DNA from: Martelella mediterranea
GTDB taxonomy: Bacteria > Pseudomonadota > Alphaproteobacteria > Rhizobiales > Rhizobiaceae
Length of the DNA: 64,000 bases
Reading direction: 5' to 3'
Assembly: GCF_021021415.1 (NCBI RefSeq)
Contig: NZ_JAINWJ010000011.1
Location: 124,001-188,000, forward strand
The translations under genes and the position numbers were made by a program. The stretch's first letter is position 1. Every line of letters begins with the position of its first letter. Under the pieces are notes generated by a model that was given only the letters and a program-made list of their open reading frames with translations, searched no databases and had not been told where the DNA came from. Of the stretch, positions 1 to 7,538 are shown piece after piece.

Positions 1-262
1 TGGCAACGTCGGCGGCGCGGTTGGGATTGGACTGGCTGTCCTTGACAATCACCTCGAAATTCTTGCCGACCGACGATGTCAGGAAGGCCTCGATATTGTA
101 ATTGTCGCTTTCGGCAAAGCCGGCCAGCGGCCCGGTCTGCGGCGAGACATAGCCGAGCTTGATCTTGCTGCCCTGGGCGATCGCGGGCGCGGCGAGCCCG
201 GGTGCTGCAAGCATCAGCCCGGTGGCTGCCGTGGAGCGCAGAAACTTACGTCTGTTGATCAT
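1..262 (-). CDS. LIV-type ABC transporter solute-binding protein (N-terminal part)
   Basis: Only the first ~87 codons are inside the window; the gene continues beyond base 1. It begins with a twin-arginine signal (NRRKFLRS, then a hydrophobic stretch ending APAIAQ), so Tat export to the periplasm is likely. The mature start (KLGYVSPQTGPLAGFAE, later DSQSNPNRAA) matches the periplasmic binding-protein family that serves branched-chain amino acid and aromatic ABC importers, and closely resembles the binding protein at 18133-19422. It follows the esterase gene in the same direction with a 93-base gap. The LIV permease/ATPase set at 7539-10869 has no binding protein of its own, so this could be its partner; that pairing is inference. 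Confidence 0.85.
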   Translation of the reverse strand, partial: MINRRKFLRSTAATGLMLAAPGLAAPAIAQGSKIKLGYVSPQTGPLAGFAESDNYNIEAFLTSSVGKNFEVIVKDSQSNPNRAADVA

Positions 263-355
263 TCTTCCTCTCCCTTTTTGTAACGATCCCTCTGCCCGAC
301 CGCTGCCATCCGCATCGCGAACGCCTCCGCAGCGGCGGCTCGGGAAAATATGCAG

Positions 356-1006
356 CTAGCGGGCCGCCCCCATGCCAATGGACCCGCCGGCAGCCAGATC
401 CTGCAACAGATTTTGCAGCATGGCCACTTCCGCGTCCGAGACCTCATGGCCGCGACCGGGGAAAATGTCCGCGCGCAACCGGCCCTTGCCCGCGCCAAGT
501 TCGCATGCGGCCTCGGCGAAGGCGGTGACGGGTATCCACGGATCGGCATCCGAGCCCGTCAGATAGACCGGCAGTTCGGGCGCCAGCCGATGGGGCCGGT
601 CATCCGTCGCAACGCCCACGCGGCAGCCGGTGAAAGCTGCGAGCGCCTGCGGGGCGGCAAGCCCTGCAAAGGCATATTCCAGCGCGAGACAGGCCCCTTG
701 CGAAAATCCGGCGAGCAGCAACGGCAGTTCGCCGAAGGCGGCGCGCGCCTCGGCGACATCACCGGCAAGCTGATCCAGCGCCGCCTGGAGCGCGGTGCGC
801 GTCCCGTCGGTCAGGGCGTCGATGGCCCGGGCGTCATACCACGAGCCGCCTGCGGCCCGCGGTAGAACGAAAGCGACATCCGGCGCATCAAGGCGGGCCA
901 GAACATGGGATTGCATCTCCTCGGGCGATTGCCCGCGGCCATGCACAAACACACAGATCGCTCTGGCCTGTTTTTCCGCCGCAAGATGAAGCGCGCTTGA
1001 TGACAT
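356..1006 (-). CDS. alpha/beta hydrolase, phospholipase/carboxylesterase family (MhqD-like)
   Basis: A 216-residue cytoplasmic serine hydrolase. Visible are the oxyanion-loop sequence HGRGQ near residue 22, the nucleophile motif GFSQG with Ser102, a probable catalytic Asp155 (GSDADPW) and His187 (GRGHE). This is the layout of the small carboxylesterase family that includes YpfH and MhqD. I chose the ATG at 1006 because it overlaps the dioxygenase stop codon by one base (TGATG), showing translational coupling. In Bacillus the mhqO (ring-cleaving dioxygenase) and mhqD (esterase) genes are paired in the same way. A role in hydrolysing an ester, lactone or acyl intermediate after ring cleavage is inferred. 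Confidence 0.82.
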   Translation of the reverse strand: MSSSALHLAAEKQARAICVFVHGRGQSPEEMQSHVLARLDAPDVAFVLPRAAGGSWYDARAIDALTDGTRTALQAALDQLAGDVAEARAAFGELPLLLAGFSQGACLALEYAFAGLAAPQALAAFTGCRVGVATDDRPHRLAPELPVYLTGSDADPWIPVTAFAEAACELGAGKGRLRADIFPGRGHEVSDAEVAMLQNLLQDLAAGGSIGMGAAR

Positions 1007-1965
1007 CAGGCGAACTCGGCCTCTTCCAGCCCGGCGCGCAGCTCTTCCTCCCGATCCTTGAACCATGGCGGGAACACAAGCGTCTTGCCGATCTGACCCG
1101 GAGGCTCGTCGCGGGCCCAGCCCTCCGGCGTGGTCCAGGCCAGTTCGAACAGCGCGCCGCCCGGCGAGCGGACATAGCAGGACTTGAAGTAGTTGCGGTC
1201 CTTCTGCTCGGAAATGTCGGTGAAGCCGAGACCCTCGATATGGGCCCTCAAATTCATCTGGTTTTCCTCATCGCCGGTGTTCAGCGCCAGATGATGGATC
1301 GTGCCGCCCGCCAGCGTCCATGTGCCCTGCGGGCTCTCCCGGTCATCAATAACCTCGACGCGCTGGATGATGCCATCGGCGTCCGGGACCCGATAGACCG
1401 TGCCCTCATGCGTATCGGCCTCCTTGGTCAAAGGCAGGGCGATGGTCATGAAATCATCCATCGCGGCGCGATCGAAGCAGGCGACCAGCGCGCCGTAAAT
1501 GCCCTTGATGCCGTGCTCGGCGCTCACGCCCTGCGCCTCGTTGGCAATCGGCGTGCGGTTGTCGCTGTCGCTTTCCACCAGCTCATGCGGAATGCCGCAG
1601 GGATGGGCGAAGACGATGCGGTCCGCGCCGAAACGGGTGACCTTCTCGGCCTTGATGCCCCGCTCGTTCAGCCGGTCGACCCAGAAGTTCGCAGCCCCCT
1701 TCGGGATCGCCTGCATGATGGTGCGCGACTGGTTCGTGCCGCGGCGGCCATAGACGCCGGGCTTGCGGAACGGGAAGGTGGTGATGATGGTCGAGGCGTC
1801 GCCATCGGGCGAGCCGTAATAGAGGTGATAGACCGGGATCACGCCGTCAAACAGCACCGTGCGCTTGACCGAGTGAAGTCCCAGGGTCTTGGTGTAGAAG
1901 TCGAAATCCTCCTGCGCGCCATCCGTGGAAAGCGTCAGATGATGATAGCCGCTGATTTGTGCCAA
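1006..1965 (-). CDS. ring-cleaving dioxygenase, PcpA/LinE/MhqO type (hydroquinone 1,2-dioxygenase-like)
   Basis: A 319-residue two-domain vicinal-oxygen-chelate protein. The likely Fe(II) ligands are His9 (in GYHHLTL), His225 (in TIHHLAL) and Glu274 (in ALFELAW). Their spacing (216 and 49 residues) equals that of His11, His227 and Glu276 in PcpA as I recall it, and the second-shell residues Arg257 and Tyr264 also line up. PcpA and LinE cleave (chloro)hydroquinones beside a hydroxyl group, giving maleylacetate or acylchlorides. Automated annotation would often call it only 'glyoxalase family'. It leads a two- or three-gene unit with the esterase and the binding protein. The substrate, chlorinated or not, cannot be read from the sequence. 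Confidence 0.85.
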   Translation of the reverse strand: MAQISGYHHLTLSTDGAQEDFDFYTKTLGLHSVKRTVLFDGVIPVYHLYYGSPDGDASTIITTFPFRKPGVYGRRGTNQSRTIMQAIPKGAANFWVDRLNERGIKAEKVTRFGADRIVFAHPCGIPHELVESDSDNRTPIANEAQGVSAEHGIKGIYGALVACFDRAAMDDFMTIALPLTKEADTHEGTVYRVPDADGIIQRVEVIDDRESPQGTWTLAGGTIHHLALNTGDEENQMNLRAHIEGLGFTDISEQKDRNYFKSCYVRSPGGALFELAWTTPEGWARDEPPGQIGKTLVFPPWFKDREEELRAGLEEAEFA

Positions 1966-2412
1966 GATACAATCCTCCCAAAATGCAGTCTGTCCGTGCG
2001 GCGCCGCATGAAGAACACTCCCCGCAGCGCCGTTTTCGTAAACGCAAGCTTACTAAGCCGTTCTGGCAGCAGCCACGCACAAACATGGATGCTCCCGCAA
2101 AGTCGTCATCGATCTGAAAATAGCGGCGTCGCAACGCCTCATTCGTGTGCGACAGCGCCCAAGCCGAAACAGCGAAAGAATTGAACCATCATCTCCCGGC
2201 GTCTTCAACGTCAGGCGAAGCGTGTTCAATTCGGTCGCGTCATCGGCGTTTCCTCCAAACCGATCCTCCTGAAATCAGACTAACCCATGGCGAAAGCGCC
2301 GGTTATGCGATGTTCGAAAACTTGCATCACCTTTTGTTATGAAGTCTTGCAGATCCCGGCTGGGCTGCTTCACATCCAAACCGTTCGCTTTCCGCCTCGG
2401 ATTTTCCCTGGC
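1966..2412. other. 447-bp intergenic region, probable promoter of the hydroquinone dioxygenase unit
   Basis: I see no convincing coding frame here; the short frames have no ribosome-binding site or family resemblance. The stretch next to 1965 carries GGGAGGATT-like sequence upstream of the dioxygenase start on the minus strand. Being the longest gap in the aromatic region, it probably separates the reductase/hydroxylase transcript from an independently controlled dioxygenase/esterase transcript. Confidence 0.5.
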
Positions 2413-2425
2413 CTACCGGGCCAGG
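2407..2425 (-). other. small hairpin over the hydroxylase stop codon
   Basis: The 7-base arms cctggcc and ggccagg (2407-2413 and 2419-2425) flank a 5-base loop, and the TAG stop of the TfdB-like gene lies in it. There is no T-run after it on the minus strand, so if it ends transcription it is a weak or Rho-assisted terminator. Confidence 0.35.
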
Positions 2426-4170
2426 ATGCGTTTCAGGGCCCGGTGCAGTTCGGCCTCCGGATCGTCAACGGGCGAGGACACGCGCCAGCAGACGTGGTGA
2501 TCCGGGCGGACCAGCAGGCAGCCGCTGTCACAGATTTCCGCCAGCCTTGCCCATTCGCCGCTATGGTCGACATATTCCCGGCGCGGCCCGATCACATGGG
2601 TCACGATCTCGATGCCGAGCGCATCGCCGACCCGGGCGGCCGCCTCGACCCAGGCCTCGCCGCCGAGCCCGGTCAGAATGGTGAACCGGCCGTGGCCGCA
2701 CAGATCCAGCGTCGAGACCTCGGCCCCGTTGTCGTGGCGGTAAAGCCAGGCATGCGGCAGCCGCGCGCCGGGCCATGTGGTGGGCTGATAGTGAAGGTCG
2801 GCGTCGAGCTGGAAGGCCGGCTCGATCTGACCGTCCGTCACCACCGCGTCCGAGCTGTAGCGCTGGTTCATCTCGACACCGTGGGCGTCGAACTCATATT
2901 TCTTGAAGGCGATCGCCTTGCGGATCGCCTCGCGCTGCGCTTCGGCCTCCGGCGTGCCGTTGGTGCGCGCCTCGAGGTTCTTCTGCATCTGCTCGGGGTT
3001 CACCCCTTCGGCCATGCCGAGGGCTGCGAAGATCGGGCCGGTTTCGGCGATCGACTGGTTTGCCCGGGTGACGATCTGCTTGGCGACGGGCGCCCGCTCG
3101 GCGTCGTAGCTGTCGAGCAGATGCTCGCCCGCCTGCCCCTTCAGAACCATGGCCAGTTTCCAGGCGAGGTTGAAGGCATCCTGGATCGAGGTGTTGGAGC
3201 CCAAGCCGTTCGAGGGCGGATGGCGGTGGATGGCGTCGCCCATGCAGAACACCCGGCCGCTGGATGTTTTGGTGGCGTAGAAATTGTTCACCGTCCAGGT
3301 GTTGGCCGCCAGAAGCTCGATCTCGAGCTCCGGATCGCCGATCAACTGCCGGGCAACGCCGGTGGCGAATTCCGGGGTCACGACAGGTTCGGGCTCGTTG
3401 ATATCGTAGCCCCAGACGATCAGCCATTCGTTCCACGGCCGCACCATGCGCACCAGCCCCATGCCGATGCCGCCGACATCCGCGCCGGGCTGCATCACCC
3501 AGTAAAGCACGGAGGGACGATGAGCGACGTATTTCGTGAGGTCCGCCTTGAACAGGATGTTCATCGATCCGCCGACGCCCATCTTGCCCTCGAAGGGCAG
3601 ATTTTCATTCTCCGCCACCAGCGACTTGCCGCCATCCGCGCCGATCAGATATTTCGACCGGATCGTGAATTCCTTCTGCGTCAGCCGGTCCAGACAGGTG
3701 GTGGTCACGCCCTCGGCATCCTGCTGGTGGCGCAGATATTCGGTCGACATCCGCGCCTGGGTTCCGCGCGCGCATGCCGTCTTGAACAGCAGCGGCTCCA
3801 TGAAGGTCTGCGGCAGGTCGTTCATCTTCGTCGGTGACGACATCAGATGCTCGGCCTTGGACAGCGGATGGTTGCCCCAGGCCTTCATGCGGCCGATTTC
3901 CTCGCCGGCAAGGCTTTCGCAGAAGATGTTCTCGCCCATCAACTCCTGATGGGTGGCGAACATATAGGCCTCGTCCTCGACCTCGCGGCCGAGATCGCGC
4001 AGCACCTCCATGGCGCGCTGGTTGGTGATGTGCGCGCGCGGCGTATTGGCAAGCCAGCGATAGCGGTTGATCGCCATGTTTTCGATGCCGTAGCTCGAAA
4101 GCAGAGCGGCGGTCGCCGAACCCGCGGGTCCTGTCCCGATGATCAATACATCGGTCGTGATATCTGACAT
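2413..4170 (-). CDS. FAD-dependent phenol hydroxylase, TfdB (2,4-dichlorophenol 6-monooxygenase) type
   Basis: A 585-residue group A flavoprotein monooxygenase, close to the ~600 residues usual for TfdB. It shows the FAD Rossmann motif GTGPAG at 12-17, the DG motif (GADGG, about 178-182) and the GD motif (CMGDAIHRHPP, about 309-319). The N-terminal stretch NTPRAHITNQRAMEV is typical of TfdB-like phenol hydroxylases. Such enzymes use NAD(P)H and O2 to add an ortho hydroxyl to phenols. The start at 4170 is chosen because GGAGGAG lies about 7 bases upstream and the coding homology begins there, while the frame extends 12 codons further. It follows maleylacetate reductase in the same unit, so the two are probably co-expressed. 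Confidence 0.87.
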   Translation of the reverse strand: MSDITTDVLIIGTGPAGSATAALLSSYGIENMAINRYRWLANTPRAHITNQRAMEVLRDLGREVEDEAYMFATHQELMGENIFCESLAGEEIGRMKAWGNHPLSKAEHLMSSPTKMNDLPQTFMEPLLFKTACARGTQARMSTEYLRHQQDAEGVTTTCLDRLTQKEFTIRSKYLIGADGGKSLVAENENLPFEGKMGVGGSMNILFKADLTKYVAHRPSVLYWVMQPGADVGGIGMGLVRMVRPWNEWLIVWGYDINEPEPVVTPEFATGVARQLIGDPELEIELLAANTWTVNNFYATKTSSGRVFCMGDAIHRHPPSNGLGSNTSIQDAFNLAWKLAMVLKGQAGEHLLDSYDAERAPVAKQIVTRANQSIAETGPIFAALGMAEGVNPEQMQKNLEARTNGTPEAEAQREAIRKAIAFKKYEFDAHGVEMNQRYSSDAVVTDGQIEPAFQLDADLHYQPTTWPGARLPHAWLYRHDNGAEVSTLDLCGHGRFTILTGLGGEAWVEAAARVGDALGIEIVTHVIGPRREYVDHSGEWARLAEICDSGCLLVRPDHHVCWRVSSPVDDPEAELHRALKRILAR

Positions 4171-4218
4171 AAAATCTCCTCCCAAAAACAATATAAGGCG
4201 GGTCATGCCGCCGAAACA

Positions 4219-5292
4219 TCAAAAGGCCGGCATGTCCCCGCTCCAGGCCGCCTGAAGCAGCGTCCGGATTGCATCGCGTTCAACCGGGCGCGGGTTCCAG
4301 TAGGGGTTGGCGACGGCAAGGTCGGCCGCCTTGTCGAGATCGGCCTCGCTCACGCCAAGATCGCTGAGCGCCAGCGGCGCGCCGATTTCCTTGGCGAACC
4401 TGTAAAGTCCCCTGCCCGGATTGTCGTCCTCGAAGAGCTCGGCAACAGGCGCCAGAAGCTCCGGGACCGCGCCGGCATTATAGGCCAGGGCATGCGGCAG
4501 GATGATCGCGTGGGTTTCGGCATGCGGCAGGTTGAAGCTTCCGCCCAGCGTGTGGCAGAGCTTGTGATGCAGCGCCATGCCGACCTGCCCCAACACCGTG
4601 CCACAAAGCCAGGCGCCGTAAAGCGTCTCGCCGCGCGTCGCCACGTCTTCGGGCGAGGCCAGAACGCGCGGCAGGCTGTCGCGGAACGCGCGCAGCCCCT
4701 CGACGGCCATCAGCGAGGAAATGGGAGACCGGTCGCGGGCGTAGAGCCCCTCGGCGGCATGCGCCATCGCGTTCAGCGCGGAGGTTACCGTCATTTCAAC
4801 CGGCAGGGTCGCGACCAGTTCGGCATCGTAGAGAATGGTGCCGGGCTGCACTTTTGGATTGGTCTGGGTGGTCTTCTGCCCATTTTCGGTCTGGCCGAGA
4901 ATCGGCGTCGCCTCAGACCCGGCATAGGTGGTGGGCACGGCGATCTGAGGCAGACCCGTCCTGAGCGCGATGGCCTTGCCCAGCCCGATCGTGGAGCCGC
5001 CGCCAACCGCGACCAGCACGTCCGCGCCCAGTTCTTCGGCGCGGCGGGCCGCCTCTTCCGAGACGTCGACCGGCGTGTGCATCGTCGCATTGGTGTAGGC
5101 GCCGACAGCGCGGTCTCCGCAATATTCGGAGAACGCCTCGGCCAGCTCAGCCTGCTGCGGCGTGGTCAGAATCAATGCGCGCTCGGCGCCGAGCGTTTCC
5201 AGTTCCTCTGCGATGTTCTTGCGCACTCCGGCGCCGAAGCGGACCCGGACGGCCGCGCTGCGCGCGGTGAATTGCTCGCGAAAAAAAGACAC
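4219..5292 (-). CDS. maleylacetate reductase (iron-containing alcohol dehydrogenase family)
   Basis: A 357-residue protein that should reduce maleylacetate to 3-oxoadipate with NAD(P)H, the shared step after hydroxyquinol or chlorocatechol cleavage. Seen are the nucleotide-binding GGGST motif (about 98-102), PTTYAGSE, and the His-rich metal/active-site stretch (HHKLCHTLGG, then LPHAETHAIILPH) that marks this branch of the iron-dependent alcohol dehydrogenases. It is the first gene of a leftward unit with the TfdB-type hydroxylase and lies 93 bases from a divergent LysR regulator. Chlorinated maleylacetates are also accepted by some relatives, so chloroaromatic use remains possible. Confidence 0.92.
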   Translation of the reverse strand: MSFFREQFTARSAAVRVRFGAGVRKNIAEELETLGAERALILTTPQQAELAEAFSEYCGDRAVGAYTNATMHTPVDVSEEAARRAEELGADVLVAVGGGSTIGLGKAIALRTGLPQIAVPTTYAGSEATPILGQTENGQKTTQTNPKVQPGTILYDAELVATLPVEMTVTSALNAMAHAAEGLYARDRSPISSLMAVEGLRAFRDSLPRVLASPEDVATRGETLYGAWLCGTVLGQVGMALHHKLCHTLGGSFNLPHAETHAIILPHALAYNAGAVPELLAPVAELFEDDNPGRGLYRFAKEIGAPLALSDLGVSEADLDKAADLAVANPYWNPRPVERDAIRTLLQAAWSGDMPAF

Positions 5293-5329
5293 TCGACTCC
5301 CCCCTCATGCTGGACTGAAAATCACGTTA

Positions 5330-5344
5330 CCCCATTCAATGGGG
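5330..5344. promoter_or_regulatory. candidate LysR operator between reductase and regulator genes
   Basis: The 15-base sequence ccccattcaatgggg is a perfect inverted repeat around one central base. It sits almost midway in the 93-base gap between maleylacetate reductase (start 5292) and the divergent LysR gene (start 5386). The symmetry and position fit a LysR binding site; the binding itself is not shown. Confidence 0.5.
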
Positions 5345-5385
5345 GATATTGATCTGATGTTTGAAATAAAATATTCCCTTAAGTT

Positions 5386-6336
5386 ATGAAAATAGACAGC
5401 GAACATCTCGAGATATTGGCGGTCATCGTCGAAAAGGGCGGCTTGACCGAGGGGGCGGAAGCGCTCGGGAAATCGCAGCCTTCGGTTTCGCGCAGCATGA
5501 CCTTGCTGGAAAAAAGAATCGGCATGCCGCTGTTCGAACCGGGCCGCCGGCCGCTGCGCCCGAACGAGCTCGGCGCAAGCCTTGCCCGGCTTGGCAATCG
5601 CATCCGGACTGCCAATCGTGAAGCCAGCCTTCTTGTGCGGCGCTTCCGACAGGGGCTGGCCGGCCGGCTGAGGGTCGGCGGCTCGCCGATCTTCACCGAT
5701 GGCGTCGTGGCCAAGCTGATTGCCGAGTTTCAGACGCGTTATTCTGACGTGTATATCGATCAGTCCTACGGCTATCTGGACACGCTCGAGGCCGGGTTGA
5801 GAAATGGCGGTCTCGATATCGCCATCCTGCCGCTTCATCCCCGACAGGTGCCTGCGGACATGGAGTTTCTGCCGCTGCTTTCCGGCCGCAATGTCGTGGC
5901 CTGCCGGCAGGATCATCCGCTGACGCGAATCAAGGCGATCACCTCCGATGCGATCGCGCCTTTTCCGTGGATCGCGCCGCCCTCCAACAGCCCGCTCTAC
6001 CGCGACCTGGAACGCGCGTTGAAATCCATGGGACAGGAAAGTTTCATGGTCAATTTCTCGGGTGGAACGCTGGCATCCATCCAGTCGCTTCTGCTGGGGT
6101 CGGATTCGCTGACCGTGCTGCCCTATTCGGTGGTGTTCCTGAACCGCCGCACCATTCCCCTTGTCGCGCTGCCGTTGAAAATCGACCATCCGAACCGCCA
6201 GCTTGGCGTCATGACCAAGACCGACGGAAAGAGACCGCCGGCCGCCGAGCAGTTCATCACCTTCCTGCAGACCGAAGCCCAGCGACTGCAGGCGCGCATG
6301 GAGCACGAGGAGCAGGTGACCCAACGCCGCGGCTGA
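5386..6336 (+). CDS. LysR-family transcriptional regulator of the aromatic cluster
   Basis: A 316-residue regulator with an N-terminal winged helix-turn-helix (residues ~4-62: LEILAVIVEKGGLTEGAEALG, then QPSVSRSM) and a C-terminal effector-binding domain from about 90. It is divergent from maleylacetate reductase and the TfdB-type hydroxylase, the classic arrangement for an inducer-dependent activator that also controls itself. The start has no strong ribosome-binding site, only TTAAG. Its stop lies 3 bases from the stop of the convergent tautomerase-like gene. The likely inducer is a pathway intermediate, but the sequence does not tell which. Confidence 0.9.
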   Translation: MKIDSEHLEILAVIVEKGGLTEGAEALGKSQPSVSRSMTLLEKRIGMPLFEPGRRPLRPNELGASLARLGNRIRTANREASLLVRRFRQGLAGRLRVGGSPIFTDGVVAKLIAEFQTRYSDVYIDQSYGYLDTLEAGLRNGGLDIAILPLHPRQVPADMEFLPLLSGRNVVACRQDHPLTRIKAITSDAIAPFPWIAPPSNSPLYRDLERALKSMGQESFMVNFSGGTLASIQSLLLGSDSLTVLPYSVVFLNRRTIPLVALPLKIDHPNRQLGVMTKTDGKRPPAAEQFITFLQTEAQRLQARMEHEEQVTQRRG

Positions 6337-6339
6337 ACG

Positions 6340-6672
6340 CTACTTTAGAGCGACATAGGTCTTGGGATCCAGCATCGCGATGCGCACGGCGACCGATTGC
6401 CCGGTGGCGAGACCGATCTGCTCGCGAAGCTGGCCGGCGACTTCGGTGACCATTGCGCGCGTGCGATCCGGCCGCTCCAGCAAAGAAAGTTCGACATTGA
6501 TCTGAGGCTGGTCCGGCAGGCCGAGCACAGGGATTATCGCCAGTTGGAAGGCTTCGTTGCCAACCGAGAGACTGGAACACAGCGATGTGCGCATATCCGG
6601 CAGAAACGCCGCGAGACCGTCCCGCGCCGCGCCATACTGCGCCTCATCGATGAAGATTTTGACGTTGGGCAT
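6340..6672 (-). CDS. small tautomerase-like protein with N-terminal proline
   Basis: A 110-residue cytoplasmic protein I do not recognise by name. The ATG at 6672 has GAGG five bases upstream, overlapping the end of the dioxygenase gene, and the second codon encodes Pro, so removal of Met would leave Pro1. Pro1, the size and the alternating strand/helix look (VKIFIDE, FQLAIIPV, INVELSLL, VAVRIAML) suggest the MIF/CHMI branch of the tautomerase superfamily. Its place directly after an intradiol dioxygenase suggests isomerisation of a muconate-like or maleylacetate-like product. Both family and role are inference. Confidence 0.55.
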   Translation of the reverse strand: MPNVKIFIDEAQYGAARDGLAAFLPDMRTSLCSSLSVGNEAFQLAIIPVLGLPDQPQINVELSLLERPDRTRAMVTEVAGQLREQIGLATGQSVAVRIAMLDPKTYVALK

Positions 6673-6679
6673 TCTGACC

Positions 6680-7516
6680 TCATTGTGAAACGAGAACGAA
6701 ATCGAAGGGGGAGCGCCACAGGGTCGCGCCGTCCTCGACCTGCTCATAGGGCGCGATCAGGGTGTTCTTGACGCCGAAAACGGCATCGGATTCCAGATAT
6801 TTGTCGCCGCCGACAAAGGTGTGGGTGACCAGTTTTTGATAGCCCGGCGCGGTGACGAGATAGTGCATGTGAGCAGGGCGATAGGGATGGCGGCCAAGAT
6901 GGCCGAGCATCTGTCCCACCGGCCCGTCATCGGGGATCGGGTAGCTGACCGGCTTGATGCCGACGAAGCTGTAGCGCCCGTCCGCCCCGGTGATGAACCG
7001 CCCGCGATTGTTCCATTTCGGCTGAATGCCCGGCTGCTGAACGTCGTAATAGCCGTCGGCATTGTCCGACCAGACATCCACCGTCGCGCCTTCGATTGTG
7101 TTGCCGTCAATGTCGAGAACACGGCCCTCGAACAGGCAGCTCTCGCCCTTGCCGTCCAAGGAAATATTGTCGCCCATCTGCCGGATTGGCGCGCCGTCGA
7201 CATGGAAGGGGCCGAAGACGGTGTTTTCCGTCGCGCCTTCGGGCCGCCGGTTGTTGATCGCGTCGACCAGCATCGAGAACCCGAGAACGTCCGACAGCAG
7301 GATGAACTCCTGCCGCTCCTCGGAGCACATCTGGCCCGTCTTCGTCAAAAACCCGATCGCATAGTCCCACTCTTCCTGGGTCAGATGGATTTCCTTGGCG
7401 AAATCATGAAGATGGCGAACGAGACAGGACATGACCTCTGCCAGCCGCGCGTCCGTTTCGGGCCCCATGCGTTGATTGACGGTGCTGGCGGAATTGTCTT
7501 CGGTGAAATAGCTCAT
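6680..7516 (-). CDS. intradiol ring-cleavage dioxygenase, hydroxyquinol 1,2-dioxygenase type
   Basis: A 278-residue Fe(III) dioxygenase. An N-terminal alpha-helical dimerisation domain (about 1-100) is followed by GPFHVDGAP and the catalytic beta domain. The predicted iron ligands are Tyr157 (GYYDVQ), Tyr192 (VSYPIPDDGP), His216 and His218 (RPAHMHY); the 24-residue Tyr-to-His spacing equals that of catechol 1,2-dioxygenase. The substrate is more likely hydroxyquinol than catechol, because maleylacetate reductase is close by and no muconate cycloisomerase is present. The start at 7516 has AGGAG upstream; the frame extends 49 unlikely codons further. It is the penultimate gene of the long leftward operon. 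Confidence 0.9.
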   Translation of the reverse strand: MSYFTEDNSASTVNQRMGPETDARLAEVMSCLVRHLHDFAKEIHLTQEEWDYAIGFLTKTGQMCSEERQEFILLSDVLGFSMLVDAINNRRPEGATENTVFGPFHVDGAPIRQMGDNISLDGKGESCLFEGRVLDIDGNTIEGATVDVWSDNADGYYDVQQPGIQPKWNNRGRFITGADGRYSFVGIKPVSYPIPDDGPVGQMLGHLGRHPYRPAHMHYLVTAPGYQKLVTHTFVGGDKYLESDAVFGVKNTLIAPYEQVEDGATLWRSPFDFVLVSQ

Positions 7517-7538
7517 GAACTTCTGCTCCTCAAAGGGG

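Noticed and set aside
2287-3837. 516-codon plus-strand frame opposite the TfdB-type hydroxylase
   Set aside because: Shadow; the minus strand has FAD motifs and a strong ribosome-binding site.
6680-7516. Annotation as catechol 1,2-dioxygenase
   Set aside because: Maleylacetate reductase is present and no muconate cycloisomerase or muconolactone isomerase is seen, so hydroxyquinol is the better substrate call.
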